Origin: Ursus arctos
Lineage: Eukaryota; Chordata; Mammalia; Carnivora; Ursidae
Length of the DNA: 64,000 nt
NCBI RefSeq assembly: GCF_023065955.2
Contig: NC_079873.1
Coordinates: forward strand, 99,982,128 to 100,046,127
Direction of reading: 5' to 3'
Shown here: positions 11,279-21,890 of the stretch, in pieces
Numbering within the stretch: the first letter of the stretch is position 1
Layout of the letters: each line of letters begins with the position of its first letter
Notes under the pieces: model-generated
The model's database searches: none
What the model saw: the letters and a program-made list of their open reading frames with translations, nothing else
Told to the model about the DNA's origin: nothing
Program-made: the position numbers and the translations under genes

Positions 11279-13157
11279 GTGTATAGTTACAAGGGTACAC
11301 ATGTTTTTAAATGAGTCATGACTTATCTATTTTTAAACAACTTTTTTCAGAGCCAACCAGGAATTATCAGTGCCATTTTGTAGCTGAGAAAACTGAGGCA
11401 AGGACAAATAAAGAGGTTTGTCCTAGACACATTGCCACAACTTTTGCTTTGAAACAGCAGCATTTGTCAGATTGAGGCACAAAGGAGTCAGTCTGGATGG
11501 CAAAAAAAGGATTAAATTGTGATCAGGGAATTTGTCAAAAGTTCATAAAACTCAGCTTAAACATAAAGTACTCACTTCAATTAAAACTTTGAGAGTACTC
11601 ACTGGCTGAGACCAAGTGTTTCCTTTGTTGAGGATCTGTTTCTTGCAGTGCTCTGTGCTGTAGGAGGCTAGTACAAAGAGAATGTAGTGTGAGGAGAGTC
11701 AAGAAGGTAGAAAATGGGTTCTGTCAGCTGTCCTACTTTTTTCTCCCATTAGAAGAATTATCACCCCTAAAGTTGAAGAATTAAAATAACACTTGGAAGT
11801 GGCTTTAATTTTGGTTAGCTAAATATAAAGAGACATTTTCTTCAAATCTTTCTTCAAGAGCCTAGCTTTTCCAGTTAACCTACTACTATGTGGTACAAGA
11901 AAACTAGTGCTTTAATCAAAAAAGATCCCAGAAGTAGTATGGGGCAAAGGAATCACATTCCATATTAGCAAACTTTAACACCCTGTATTTATATTGTGAA
12001 TTAATAATAATATAAGAAAAATTCTTGGAGTAAATAATTTTAACTTCTATAAAACTAAAAGCGTACATTTATCAGTATGGGGTATGGCACACATATACAA
12101 AATGTATCCCTATATATAAGCTTTTTAAAGCAATTCTTCTTCCTGAATACAAAATTAGCATATTACAGATATTAGCCCTTAATTCCAGTTTATGTCCTTT
12201 TCTTTGCATACCTAATAGATTTGCTCACAGAAGCTTAACTTGTCAAAAGACCCAGGGAGCAAACTTTATTTATATACAAACAAAAATAACAATGTCAACA
12301 GTATCACTCTCTTCCTTTCCCCTGAATGAACATTAACACTAAAACCACTTTTCCAAGCACAGTGATTCACATTGAGCTGCTGTGATCTCTGTAATTTTCA
12401 CATCTTTCTTACACAGACCAGTGTCAGGAATTCATAGGATACAGAAGTGTCACAAATTCTACAGGTTAATTATTCTCTTGGGAACCATAGCTTAGTAGAT
12501 TCTATTATTTTCTTTATTTCTATCCGTGTGTCTATATCTGGGGTATGTGTTTGGGAAATGCTAATTAGTAACCTATTACTTCCAAACCTTAAAGGTGGTG
12601 GTATCCCTTTTGATCTTTCTCTCTGACCCCTAGGAGATCTGCCTTTACAACAATAAAGTACTCCTTTTTAGAAACAAACTGTGCAAGTGCCCTTCTTAAG
12701 GCCCATCACCCAGTATAAGAGCATGATTTTAGCTCTCCTGGTCTTTACGTGGGTGATTGTATATTATCATTAAAAGCTGAGTAAAAAAAAACAAAACTGC
12801 TATTGACAATGGAAAACCTCAATTTGAAGCAAATTTGTTTTAACGCTCATTTAAGGGGCTGTTAGTACATTTATTCTTAGATATCTAACCCATTCTCCAC
12901 ACTGCTACCAAGACAATATCCTTGAAACACAGTATGATGTCACACCCCTGTTCAAACCCTTTCATGACTCACAGTTGTATAAAAAGTAATGTAAATTTAG
13001 TGTCATTAAGTGAGGAAATACACTTGAGATACTATGTGACCATAGAGGATAGAGTAATTTAATAGAATCCATGGTTAGGAATGGGAAAAATATGAATCAG
13101 GGATAAGATAGATCTTCACAAAATTGATGATAGTAGAGCTGGGTCATATTAACTCAG
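11279..13157. other. Mostly unique, with faint MIR and L2 traces
   Basis: A minus-strand MIR-like core lies near 11,365-11,440 ('gctgagaaaactgaggca'). An L2-like stretch lies near 12,890-12,990 ('cacacccctgttcaaaccct'). The rest is not recognised, and no gene-like frame is present. Confidence 0.4.
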
Positions 13158-13168
13158 TAGGTATTCTT

Positions 13169-13363
13169 TTTTTTTTAAAGATTTTATTTATTTATTTGAC
13201 AGAGAGAGACAGCCAGCGAGAGAGGGAACACAAGCAGGGGGAGTGCGAGAGGAAGAAGTAGGCTCCTAGCAGAGGAGCCTGATGTGGGGCTCGATCCCAG
13301 AGCACCGGGATCACGCCCTGAGCTGAAGGCAGACACTTAACGACTGTGCCACCCAGGTGCCCC
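13169..13363 (-). mobile_element. SINEC, young, with TSD
   Basis: Minus-oriented SINEC. Flanks 'taggtattctt' at 13,158-13,168 and 13,368-13,378. Confidence 0.95.
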
Positions 13364-13378
13364 TCAATAGGTATTCTT

Positions 13379-13905
13379 AAGACAAATTGGAGAGTTTATT
13401 TATTACTGGTAATGGAACCAGTCTATGAAACAACAAGTTATACTTGTATTAAAACTTGAGACATTTGAGAAATGGAATTAGTTTTGTTATCTCAAAGGAA
13501 ACAGGATGCAATGGAGGTGACTGGTGGTAAATCTGGTTAAGCAAGGTCTAGGTCATGAAGGGACTTAAATATGATGCCAGGGGTTTAAGCAGGGTCCTTA
13601 TATGAATAGACTTGTTTTTTTCAAATTGGTAAGTCTTAGGACTAGAAGAAAGTAGAGGCAAGAAAAGAAATTGCAGTGTTTCAGTCAAGAAGCTAAAGGC
13701 ATGAACTTTGGTAGCAGTGGTGGAAATGGTTTATTATAGATTTGGAAAGTAGAAATGAAAAGCTGTTGGGGCTGACTGGAGGCAGGATGTATTGAAAGGA
13801 TAAGTCTCTAAGATGATCTTCTCATTTCTGATTCTGATAACACTAAGTAAGAGGTATAGGAAATATAGATAAAGGAATGCATTGGTGGGGGGGAGAGGAC
13901 TACTT
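13379..13905. other. Unique sequence, nothing recognised
   Basis: No repeat or gene recognised. An 87-codon minus frame at 13,734-13,997 has no recognisable motif. Confidence 0.4.
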
Positions 13906-14035
13906 CGAATTTGTACATTTGAAGTTTGGAGATGATTTTTTACTGATGCCAATAAGGTCCTCCATGATCTGGCTCCCACTCTCCTTTCCAGCCTCATCTC
14001 CTACTACATCATTCCCCAAATATATTGGTCATATA
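13906..14035 (+). mobile_element. L2-like fragment
   Basis: Contains 'ggtcctccatgatctggctc' and 'ccagcctcatctcctac', a familiar L2 segment. It is interrupted on its right by a SINEC. Confidence 0.55.
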
Positions 14036-14226
14036 TTTTTTTAAAGATTTTGTTATTTTGATGTGTGGGGGGAGAGTGAGCACAAGCAGGGGGAGCAGCA
14101 GAGGGAGAGGGAGAAGCAGGCTCTCCACTGAGCAGGGAGCCTGATGCAGGGCTCAATCCCAGGACCCTGGGACCATGACCTGAGCTGAAGGCAGACCCTT
14201 AACCCACTGAGATACACAGGTGCCCC
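14036..14226 (-). mobile_element. SINEC, older copy
   Basis: Minus-oriented SINEC, TTTAAAGATTTTG to CACAGGTGCCCCT, with an older-type body (AGCAGGGAGCCTGATGCAGG). Confidence 0.92.
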
Positions 14227-14990
14227 TGTGCTTGATACTTATTGTTCTCTGAGAAAAACCTGCTCATTTCCTTTTCTGTTTTTGACCAGAAGTAGTAGTT
14301 TTTCTTATTAACAGTGCCCTATAATTTATTTATTAATTCAGGCATTTACTAGAAATATTTGTTGAGCATCTACTATATGCCAGGTTCTGTTCTCGATGTT
14401 AGTGATGTATCATTTGGAACAAAACAAACAAAACCCATTGTCCAATTGCCCTAAATATGTCTATAGATCTCTAAATATCTTCCATGAACATCTTAGATTA
14501 TACTAGCTAGAATCATTCATCAGTATTCAGCTGCATACAACTTTGCTCATCTATTATATCATCCATCATAGTTTGTATTTGATTATATGCTTACTCCTTA
14601 GACCAATACTATTCATAGAACATTCTATGATGATGGAAATATTCTATAATGTAATGTCTAATATAGTAGCCATTAACAACATGTGGCTATTAAACACTTG
14701 AGATGTATCTAATGTGACTGAGGAACTGAATTTTAAATTTTATTTAATTTTAATTAATATAAATTTAGTTATTCATACATGGATAGTGGTTACCATATTA
14801 AATAGTAAACCATCAGTTCCTGGTGGGGAAAAACAACAATTCTTATGTGACCCAATACATCAGTTAATTATGTGAGCTTTGGAATCATCACCATTTGTTA
14901 GCTGGTAGCCTTAGGGAATTTACTTAACTTCTATGGGTCTCACATTTTTTTAAGTATACAATGAAAATAAGCATCAACATTTTGGGTTAG
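14227..14990. other. Unique sequence with L2/MIR traces
   Basis: A trace near 14,335-14,410 ('tgttgagcatctactatatg') resembles the L2/MIR type, and a plus-strand MIR-like core lies near 14,865-14,945 ('gagctttggaatcatc' to 'cttaacttctatggg'). Otherwise nothing is recognised. Confidence 0.4.
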
Positions 14991-16059
14991 AGTTAAAATA
15001 ATATTACTGGACAACTTTCACTTCCAAGAAGGAGTAGACATGCTTTTCCCTATTTTTCCTGCTAAGTACAACAAAAAGCCTTGAATTTAATATATGAAAC
15101 AAACATAAGAAGAATTTGAAAGATGGATAAAAGGCATATGAGCTAGTGAGCTGTGAACTCGAAGAATGACGTAATAGTGAGATACCTTGGTTTTATTTTT
15201 GCTTTACCTTTTAGACTCACTCCTGAAGAAATCTGCAACCCACACACATCAAGAGGCATAGACAAAAAATAAAAAGGCTGCTTTCTACAGCCAAAAGACC
15301 AGGAAAGGGTCAGCCTAGCAAGACAGAAAACTTTCAGATAATAACCACTCAACTCTAGCCAGCCACCACAGAACAAATTGTGGACCCACTTCCACCAGCA
15401 AATTTGGAAGGCTTGCTAAACTGTCATGGGGTATCCCAATCCTTCCTGTCCACTTTGTGGTGGTGTTAATGAAGGCCAAATAAAGTGCTAAGACTTTTAC
15501 CCCCAAATGGTGGCAACAAGCAACCTCCTCCACACAGTGGTGCCAGTAGAAACTGTCTGGGGAGACAGTTCTGCTACTTCAGCCTGGCAATAATGATGTA
15601 CCCTCTCCCTACCCCATTTGCGTAGCATCAGAGAAGGCCTAGTAAAGAGTCAGGACTTTTACCACCTTGTAGCTAGAACACCCACCCTGTTTAACAGGGA
15701 CCAGAATAAGTTATGTACATAATGCAATACCTAGAACAACCATTAAAAAAGCTAAAGAAATAGATACACTCAAAAACACTATAATTAAATAAAAAGGAAA
15801 TTTAAAGAAATGTTTAACCCACAGGAAGGCAAGAAAAAGCAAACAGAAAAATTAAAAGCAGAACAAACAGAAAAATAAATGGCTGAGTTAAAAGACAATT
15901 AAAAGACAGAAGATGGCACATTGGATTAAGAAACAATCCAATTATACACTGTCTACGAGAAACTCACTACAAATGTAATAGTATAGGCAGGTTAAAAGTA
16001 AGAGGATGGAAAAAAATTATAATGCAAACATTAATCAAAGGAGAACAGTGTGTGTGTGG

Positions 16060-16248
16060 GGGGGTACCTGGGTGGCTCAGTCAGTTAAGCATCTGCCTTC
16101 GGCTCAGGTCATGATCTCAGGGTCCTGGGATCCAGCCCTGCATCTGGCTCCCTGCTTAGCAGGGAAGTCTGCTTCTCCCTCTGCCCCTGCTCCTGTGCTC
16201 TCTCTCTCGCTCACTCTCAAATAAATAAATAAAATCTTTTTAAAAAAG
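16060..16248 (+). mobile_element. SINEC, older copy
   Basis: Plus-oriented SINEC preceded by a GT/G run, with GGTACCTGGGTGGCTCAG head and AAATAAATAAAATCTTTTT tail. It is inserted in the old L1. Confidence 0.95.
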
Positions 16249-16667
16249 AAGAGCCAGGGTGAGCATATTAATATTAGATAAAGTAAATTTCAGAGCCAAG
16301 AAAATTTCCAGAGACAGAGACATTATATAAAATCGTCAATTCAAAAATATATAGCAATCTTAGATGTGTATGCATCAAAAAACTAAACAGCAATATATAT
16401 TAGGCAAAAACTGATGGAGCTGAAAGAAGTAGACAATTCCATAATTATAATAAAAAAAACTTCAACATCTCTTCTCAACAAGTGACAGAACAACTGCACA
16501 GAAAATTCTCAAGTATATAGAACTCAATAGTAACATCAAATAAGCAGATGTAATTAATATTTATAGAGCACTTCATTCTCCCAAAGCAGAAAACACATTA
16601 TTTTCAAGTTCCCGTAGAAGATATACCAAGACAGACCATACTTGAACCATAAAACACACATCAGAAA

Positions 16668-16855
16668 AATTAAAAAAAAAGATTTATGTATTTTAACTGG
16701 GGAGTGGCATAGGGAGAGGGAAAGAAAGAATCTCAAGCAGACTCCATGCAGAGAGTGGAGCATGAAGCCGGGCTGGATCTCACAACCTTGAGATCACAAC
16801 CTTAGCTGAAACCAAGAGTCAGATGCTTAACCGACTGCACTACTCAGGCACCCCC
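16668..16855 (-). mobile_element. SINEC, older copy
   Basis: Minus-oriented, diverged SINEC (AAAAAAAGATTTATGTATTTT ... CACTACTCAGGCACCCCC), inserted in the old L1. Confidence 0.88.
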
Positions 16856-19259
16856 AAACCTCACGATTTTTAAAATAATCGAACTCATAAAAAATATGTT
16901 TTCTGACTTCTATGGAATTAAACTGGAAATCAATAACAGAAGGATATCAAGAAAATCCCAAGATACTTGGAAAACAGACAATACACTTCTAAATAAATCC
17001 ATGGGTCAAAGAGGAACTAATAAAAAATAACATGTTGAATTTAATAAAGTTTAAAATACAACATATTTAAATTTGTGTTACACCACTAAAGCAGTGTTGG
17101 GAGGGAAATTTATACCACTTAAGCATACTTTAGAAAAGAAGAAACATTTCAAAGCAATAAGCTAATCTTTTATTTTAAGGACCTAGAAAAAAAGAAGAGC
17201 AAAATAATCCCAAAACCAGCTAAAAGAGGAAAATAATAAAGAGCTGAAATCAATACAATTGAAAATGGGAAAACAATAGAGAAAATAAGTGAGATGATTT
17301 TTTGAAAAGACCAACAACAATTTCAAATTTCTAGCAATACTTACAAAAAGAAGTAATAAGATGTAAATTTATAATTATCAGGAGTTAAGCAGGATGTTAC
17401 TAAAGACATGAAAAAGATAAGGGAACACTAAGAACAACTATTCAAAAATAAATTTGGCAATTTCACAAAATGGATTAATTCTTTGAAAAAAAATTTCAAG
17501 ACTTAATATATATAAGCTTGAATGTGTAGCTGGAAGAGCCACATAAATATTAAGGAAATTGAATTCATAAGTTAAAAATTCTCCCAAAAGAAGTCTTCAG
17601 GACCAGATGGTTTTACTGGAGAATTGCACCATGTGTTCAAATAGAATTAATACCAATTCCACACAATCTCTTCTAAAAAATATAAGGAAAGAACACTTGC
17701 CAATTTATTTTATGAAGCTACTGTTACTCTGATACTAAAACTAGACAAAGATAATGTAAAAAACTGTACTAATATCTTTTATGAATATGTATGCAAAATC
17801 CTTAATGAAATACTAAATCCAATAGCATATTAAAAGGATTATACACCATGCTCAACTGGGATTTATCCCAGGAATGCAAGAACAGTTCCACATATAAATA
17901 ATCAGTATATTTTGTATATGTATGCTATACTCCATACAGATACATGTGTATTTTTAGCTTTATAGAAATTAAAATAGCATCCTCCAAGAAACTTTGTTAA
18001 AAGAAACTCTTAATAAATTGAAATTCATAGAATTAAAAATTTTAGCTCTGTGAAAAACCTACTTGAAAGGATAAAAATATAAGTTATAGATTAAAAGAAA
18101 ATGTTTTCAAACCACATATCTGACAAAGGATTCATATCTAGGATATATAAAGAACTCTCAAAATGCATCAGTTAAAAAAAAAAAAGAAAATGGACAAAAG
18201 ACATGAAGACACAATTCACAAAATAAGACACACAGATGACCAGTAAGCACATGAAAAAAGTGTTCAACATATTAGCCATTAGGCAAATGCAAATGAAAAC
18301 TACAATAAGATATTACACTTAATCAGAATGGTTAAATATATACTATATAAAATATATAAACTATAAAAATAGTGACAACATCAAATGCTGGCAAGAATGC
18401 AAAGAAGTTGGATTGCTCATATATTGATAGTGAAATGTGGAATGTTATAGCAACACTGAAAAACGGTTTCTTTCAAAAGAACAAGCAAATATTTGTGTGA
18501 TGAGTGTATAGTTCAGCAATTGTACTTAGACATTTATCTCAGAAAATGAAAACTTAGGTTCTAACAAAAACTTGTACATGGATATTTACAGCAGACTTAT
18601 TTGTAATAGCCCCTAATTGGAAATAACCCAAATGTCCTGCAATGGATGAATGGTTAAACAAACTACAGTACAACGATACCTTGGAATACTACTTAGCAAT
18701 AAAAGGTATGGAATATTTATACAAGTAACAACCTAAATGAATCTTCAGATAATTATGCTTTGTGGGGAAAAAAAAACTGATGCTAAAACCTTACATAGTA
18801 TATGATTCGATTTATATAACATTCTTGAAATTGCAAAATTACAGATGGAGAACTGATTAATGATTACCAGAGGTCAGGGAAGAGTGTGGGTGTGACTATA
18901 AAAGGGCAAAATAAGGAATCCCTGTGGTGATCAAAATGTTCTGCATCTTGACCAAATTAATCTCAGTATCTTGGTTGTGGTATTATACTACAGTTTTGGT
19001 AGATGTTACCATTGGGGAAAATGTGTAAAGCATACACACGGGAACCCTATTATAGGTGCATGTGAATCTTCAATCATCTAAAAGTAAATTAAGTAAAACA
19101 AATACATGTGGAATGATTAGTACCATGACTAACAACCAGAAAGTGCTAAGTGAATGTCTTGGCACAGTAACCAACTCAGTGCCTGCGTATAGAACATTGT
19201 CAATATTTACTACACAGAGGAGGTAGTTGAATAGTTCTCTGTTTTTCTGTAAAAAGCTT

Positions 19260-19470
19260 TTTTTAAAAAAAAAGATTGTATTTATTTGACAGAGCAAGAG
19301 AGCACACAAGCAGGGAGAGCTGCAGGCAGAGGGAGAGGGAGAAGCAGGCCACCTACAGATCAGGGAGCTTGATATGGGACTTGATCCCATGGGACTTGAT
19401 CCCAGGATCCTGGGATCATGACCTGAGCCAAAGGCAGATTCTCAACCAACTGAGCCACCCAGGCACCTGC
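19260..19470 (-). mobile_element. SINEC inserted in the FTL pseudogene 3' end
   Basis: Minus-oriented SINEC with TSD 'ctgtaaaaagctt' at 19,247-19,259 and 19,471-19,483. The duplicated target belongs to the pseudogene's 3' terminus, so the SINE arrived after the pseudogene. It contains a small internal duplication ('gggacttgatccca' twice, near 19,376-19,403). Confidence 0.95.
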
Positions 19471-20301
19471 CTGTAAAAAGCTTCATTTCCATTTGGTTTA
19501 CAGCTTGAGCAAGAGACCCAGGGGAGTTAAAAAGCCACCTAGTGGCTCTAAGGAGAGGTTCAGGCAGAAGCCCTGACATCAGGGGGAGGCAGAGAGACCC
19601 TTCAGAGGCTCCTGGACTCCAGAAGCTTTAGTTGTGTTTGAGGGTGAGCCTTTGGAAGAGCTACTCACCCAGCTGAGCCTAGGGGCCGGCCAACCTATGG
19701 AGATTAGTGAGATGGTTCCCATTTTCTTGATGTATTTTACCTCTTCAACCAGGAAGTGGCTCTCCAGCAATTCACAGAGATCTGCACAGGCAGGAGTCTG
19801 TACAGGCTGAACCCAGGGCATGCAGATCCAAAAAGGCCTGGTTCAGGTTCTTTTCCAGGGCCATGGTGGCTTCTGTGGCATCTAGGGTTTTGCCCCAGTC
19901 ACTTAGGGACAACTGCTGCACATCCTGAAAGAGGGCATGGTTGCCACACTGGTTTTGCATCTTCAAAAACACTGGGCCAACTCCTAGAAGAAGTGGCTGC
20001 TGAGGAAGTGGCCTATGCTCTCCAGAGCTACATTGTCAGGGTGGAAATAGAAGCCAAGAGAGGGGTAGGTATCAGAGGCCTGCAGATGCAAGTTGACTAG
20101 GCCATTCATTGGTGGTCTCTACCCACTTTGTGGAACAATTCTGACAAATCTGGGAGCCCATCATTGGTCAGCAATAAGGAGCTAAGCAAAAAATGGTGTT
20201 GGTCGGTCCTGGAGGTAGGAGATGGCTGAGATGATGGTCCTGGAGGTTGCAAGAGGTTGGAGGGTGGTTGGAGGCTGGGAGAAGGGGCATCCTCCTGGGT
20301 T

Positions 20302-20331
20302 TGTTCCCTACAAACACTGTTGAAGCAAGAG
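20302..20331 (-). promoter_or_regulatory. Relic iron-responsive element (IRE) of the FTL pseudogene
   Basis: On the minus strand the sequence reads TTGCTTCAACAGTGTTTGTA. The six-base loop CAGTGT (20,319-20,314) and the left upper stem TTCAA with its preceding C are kept. The right stem is TTGTA, where I remember TTGGA in functional FTL, giving one mismatch. In live FTL mRNA this hairpin binds iron regulatory proteins and controls translation. Here it is part of a dead copy. Confidence 0.9.
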
Positions 20332-20369
20332 ACAGATGCACGTATTGCCAGGAGCACACTGAATAGTTT

Positions 20370-21249
20370 TTAATTTAAAGCCAGTCATTTCTTTAGGACA
20401 GAGGAAAATTAGATGTTAAAGTGTTGCCCTTTGGCTACTGACACGTCAACTTTTTATAGGTAGGGAGAAAGAAGGCCTGAAGTAGGAAGAGGGTACTCTG
20501 GATAAGGAGGAGAGGAAAGAAGGGAAGGAAAGCTATTGAGGAGAATGACAGTAGAGAAAAAGGTGGAAGAGAGAATGAGAAAGAAAGGAGAGAGAGGAAA
20601 GGGGGAAGAATGGAAAGCATGGAGAGAGAAAAGTGGGAGTAATCTATTAGGAAGTCTTTCACAGGCTGAATTAACATTAGCTTAGTTGGTGGAAATGAGT
20701 GACAGCATTGTAAGGAGTACTACCATTGTACTGGAATACCAGTTTGGAGATTCATTATAGATTTATTCTGTTGAATTAATGGCCTACAATGACTAGGGCA
20801 AATGCCTTTTGGAGAGGTAACATGTTGCTCATCTTAGTTATTAGAACTCTTTGTGTAGACTTGTTTATCAGTCACTTAGAGGATCTAAGTGGAAGAGGGC
20901 AAGGAGTGAATAAATTAGGAAGGAGGGAGTAGTTAAAAAATTCACAGTATGTGTCTCTTCCTAAATTGAGAGCCCCTGGCAACAGTAGTCCCTGGTTATG
21001 TTAGTGTAAGTGTTTGCAGATGAGGGTGATGTGAGAAATGGTGACTACAGGAAGGTAGGAGGATAGCAAGAAGCCTTGTGAAATTGAAAAAGTTTGAACC
21101 ATATGAAATTGTCATTTTAGTTGGTAAAAAAAAAATAGGTGGATATAGACAATTCCATGTGATTCCACCTAATATATGTGAAAGCACATTAGAAACTAAA
21201 AATTCTATACAAATATAAGATGTTACTATGAAGCAGGTGATGGTTCACA
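20370..21249. other. Unique sequence with a purine-rich block
   Basis: Bases about 20,465-20,640 are strongly A/G on the plus strand, with GGAAAG/GAGAGA motifs. Nothing gene-like is seen. Frames on the minus strand here are Leu/Ser/Phe-rich because of the purine bias. Confidence 0.5.
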
Positions 21250-21254
21250 ATGGG

Positions 21255-21400
21255 GGGAAAAGACAGGATTTAGAGTCAGGAGACCTTAATTATGGTTCTA
21301 GCTTTGCCACTTCCTAGATGTGTTATCTTGAGTGAGTTGTCTCACCTCTTTAAGTCTTCTCTTGTGAAATGAGAATGCTAACATTTCCAGCCCCCTGCCC
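21255..21400 (+). mobile_element. MIR SINE (ancient)
   Basis: Plus-strand MIR core: 'ttagagtcaggagacc', 'tttgccacttcctagatgtg', 'gagttgtctcacctcttta', 'tgaaatgagaatgcta'. The order matches the MIR consensus. Confidence 0.8.
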
Positions 21401-21537
21401 AACTTCAAAGAGCTTCTATGTTAGGGCAAGATGAGTTTATTTAAAAGTGCATTGGAAACCACACCATGCTATTTAAATGCAAATGATCAAGGAAAATGTT
21501 GGATTCCTATACATTAAGACAAGTTGTGTTGATTTTA

Positions 21538-21592
21538 GATCGATCTATCTATATCTATATCTATCATCTATATCTATATACATATTAACTGT
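21538..21592. repeat. (TATC)n/(TATATC)n microsatellite
   Basis: Imperfect run of 'tatc' and 'tatatc' units. Confidence 0.9.
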
Positions 21593-21690
21593 TGTTTTTA
21601 TGTTTTTCCTTTAGTGGGATTTAAGATAATTATCTTAACCATAGAGGATTTTTGTTGTTTTCTGGGTTGCAGGTTTTTGGGGGTTAGAGA

Positions 21691-21774
21691 AAAGGAGACA
21701 TTACCACTGACCATATAGAAAGAAAAAGAATTACAAAAGAATACAAAGAACAATTGTACACCAGCAAATTACAT
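21691..21774 (+). repeat. 84-bp inverted copy of an L1 segment found at 23,094-23,177
   Basis: This segment is the reverse complement of 23,094-23,177, with only about three differences visible, for example near 'gaattacaaaagaa' versus 'gaattataagagaa'. Homology stops abruptly at both ends. Confidence 0.85.
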
Positions 21775-21848
21775 GGGTAGAGAAAGAATGACTCCTGCTG
21801 TATGAGAAAGGTGGGTTCAAGGTACAAAAATAATGGGCTGATCCCATT

Positions 21849-21890
21849 AGACTATCTTCCTTACACTAAGACTATCTTCCTTACACTAAG
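21849..21890. repeat. Perfect 20-bp tandem duplication
   Basis: 'actatcttccttacactaag' at 21,851-21,870 is repeated exactly at 21,871-21,890. Confidence 0.98.

Larger units (their letters stand above)
15000..19060 (+). mobile_element. Decayed old L1, long plus-strand copy
   Basis: A 4-kb old L1. The left part (15,000-15,700) looks like a 5' region with two imperfect repeats. ORF2-like order follows: endonuclease-like 'ctgtctacgagaaactcac' near 15,950, RT-like sequence near 17,600-17,900 ('cccaggaatgcaagaac'), C-terminal part near 18,100-18,760, and a 3' end near 18,800-19,050. Stops are abundant and no frame is usable. Two SINECs interrupt it. The subfamily (an L1M type) is an inference from the divergence. 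Confidence 0.75.
19237..20359 (-). pseudogene. FTL (pseudogene): Processed pseudogene of ferritin light chain (FTL), full mRNA length
   Basis: Ferritin light chain is a subunit of the cytosolic iron-storage shell. Read on the minus strand, this is an intronless copy of its whole mRNA: 5'UTR with iron-responsive element (about 20,331-20,302), start-codon position at 20,161, coding relic to a stop at 19,628, and 3'UTR ending in 'ccaaatggaaatgaagcttt' (poly(A) signal altered). Recognisable protein pieces include [20 protein letters not shown] and [15 protein letters not shown]. It is broken by an early in-frame stop (reading 'ggcctctga'), a small deletion before 'aagatgcaaaac', an insertion of about 10 bases near 19,795 and a one-base loss near 19,716. 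Flanks 'tgaatagtt' (19,228-19,236; 20,360-20,368) are a probable TSD. A SINEC interrupts the 3' end. No function as a protein is expected. Confidence 0.95.

Noticed and set aside
19579..20359. Multiple short frames that could suggest a live ferritin gene
   Set aside because: The coding relic has an early stop and several frameshifts, lacks introns and carries a retrocopy structure, so it is a processed pseudogene.
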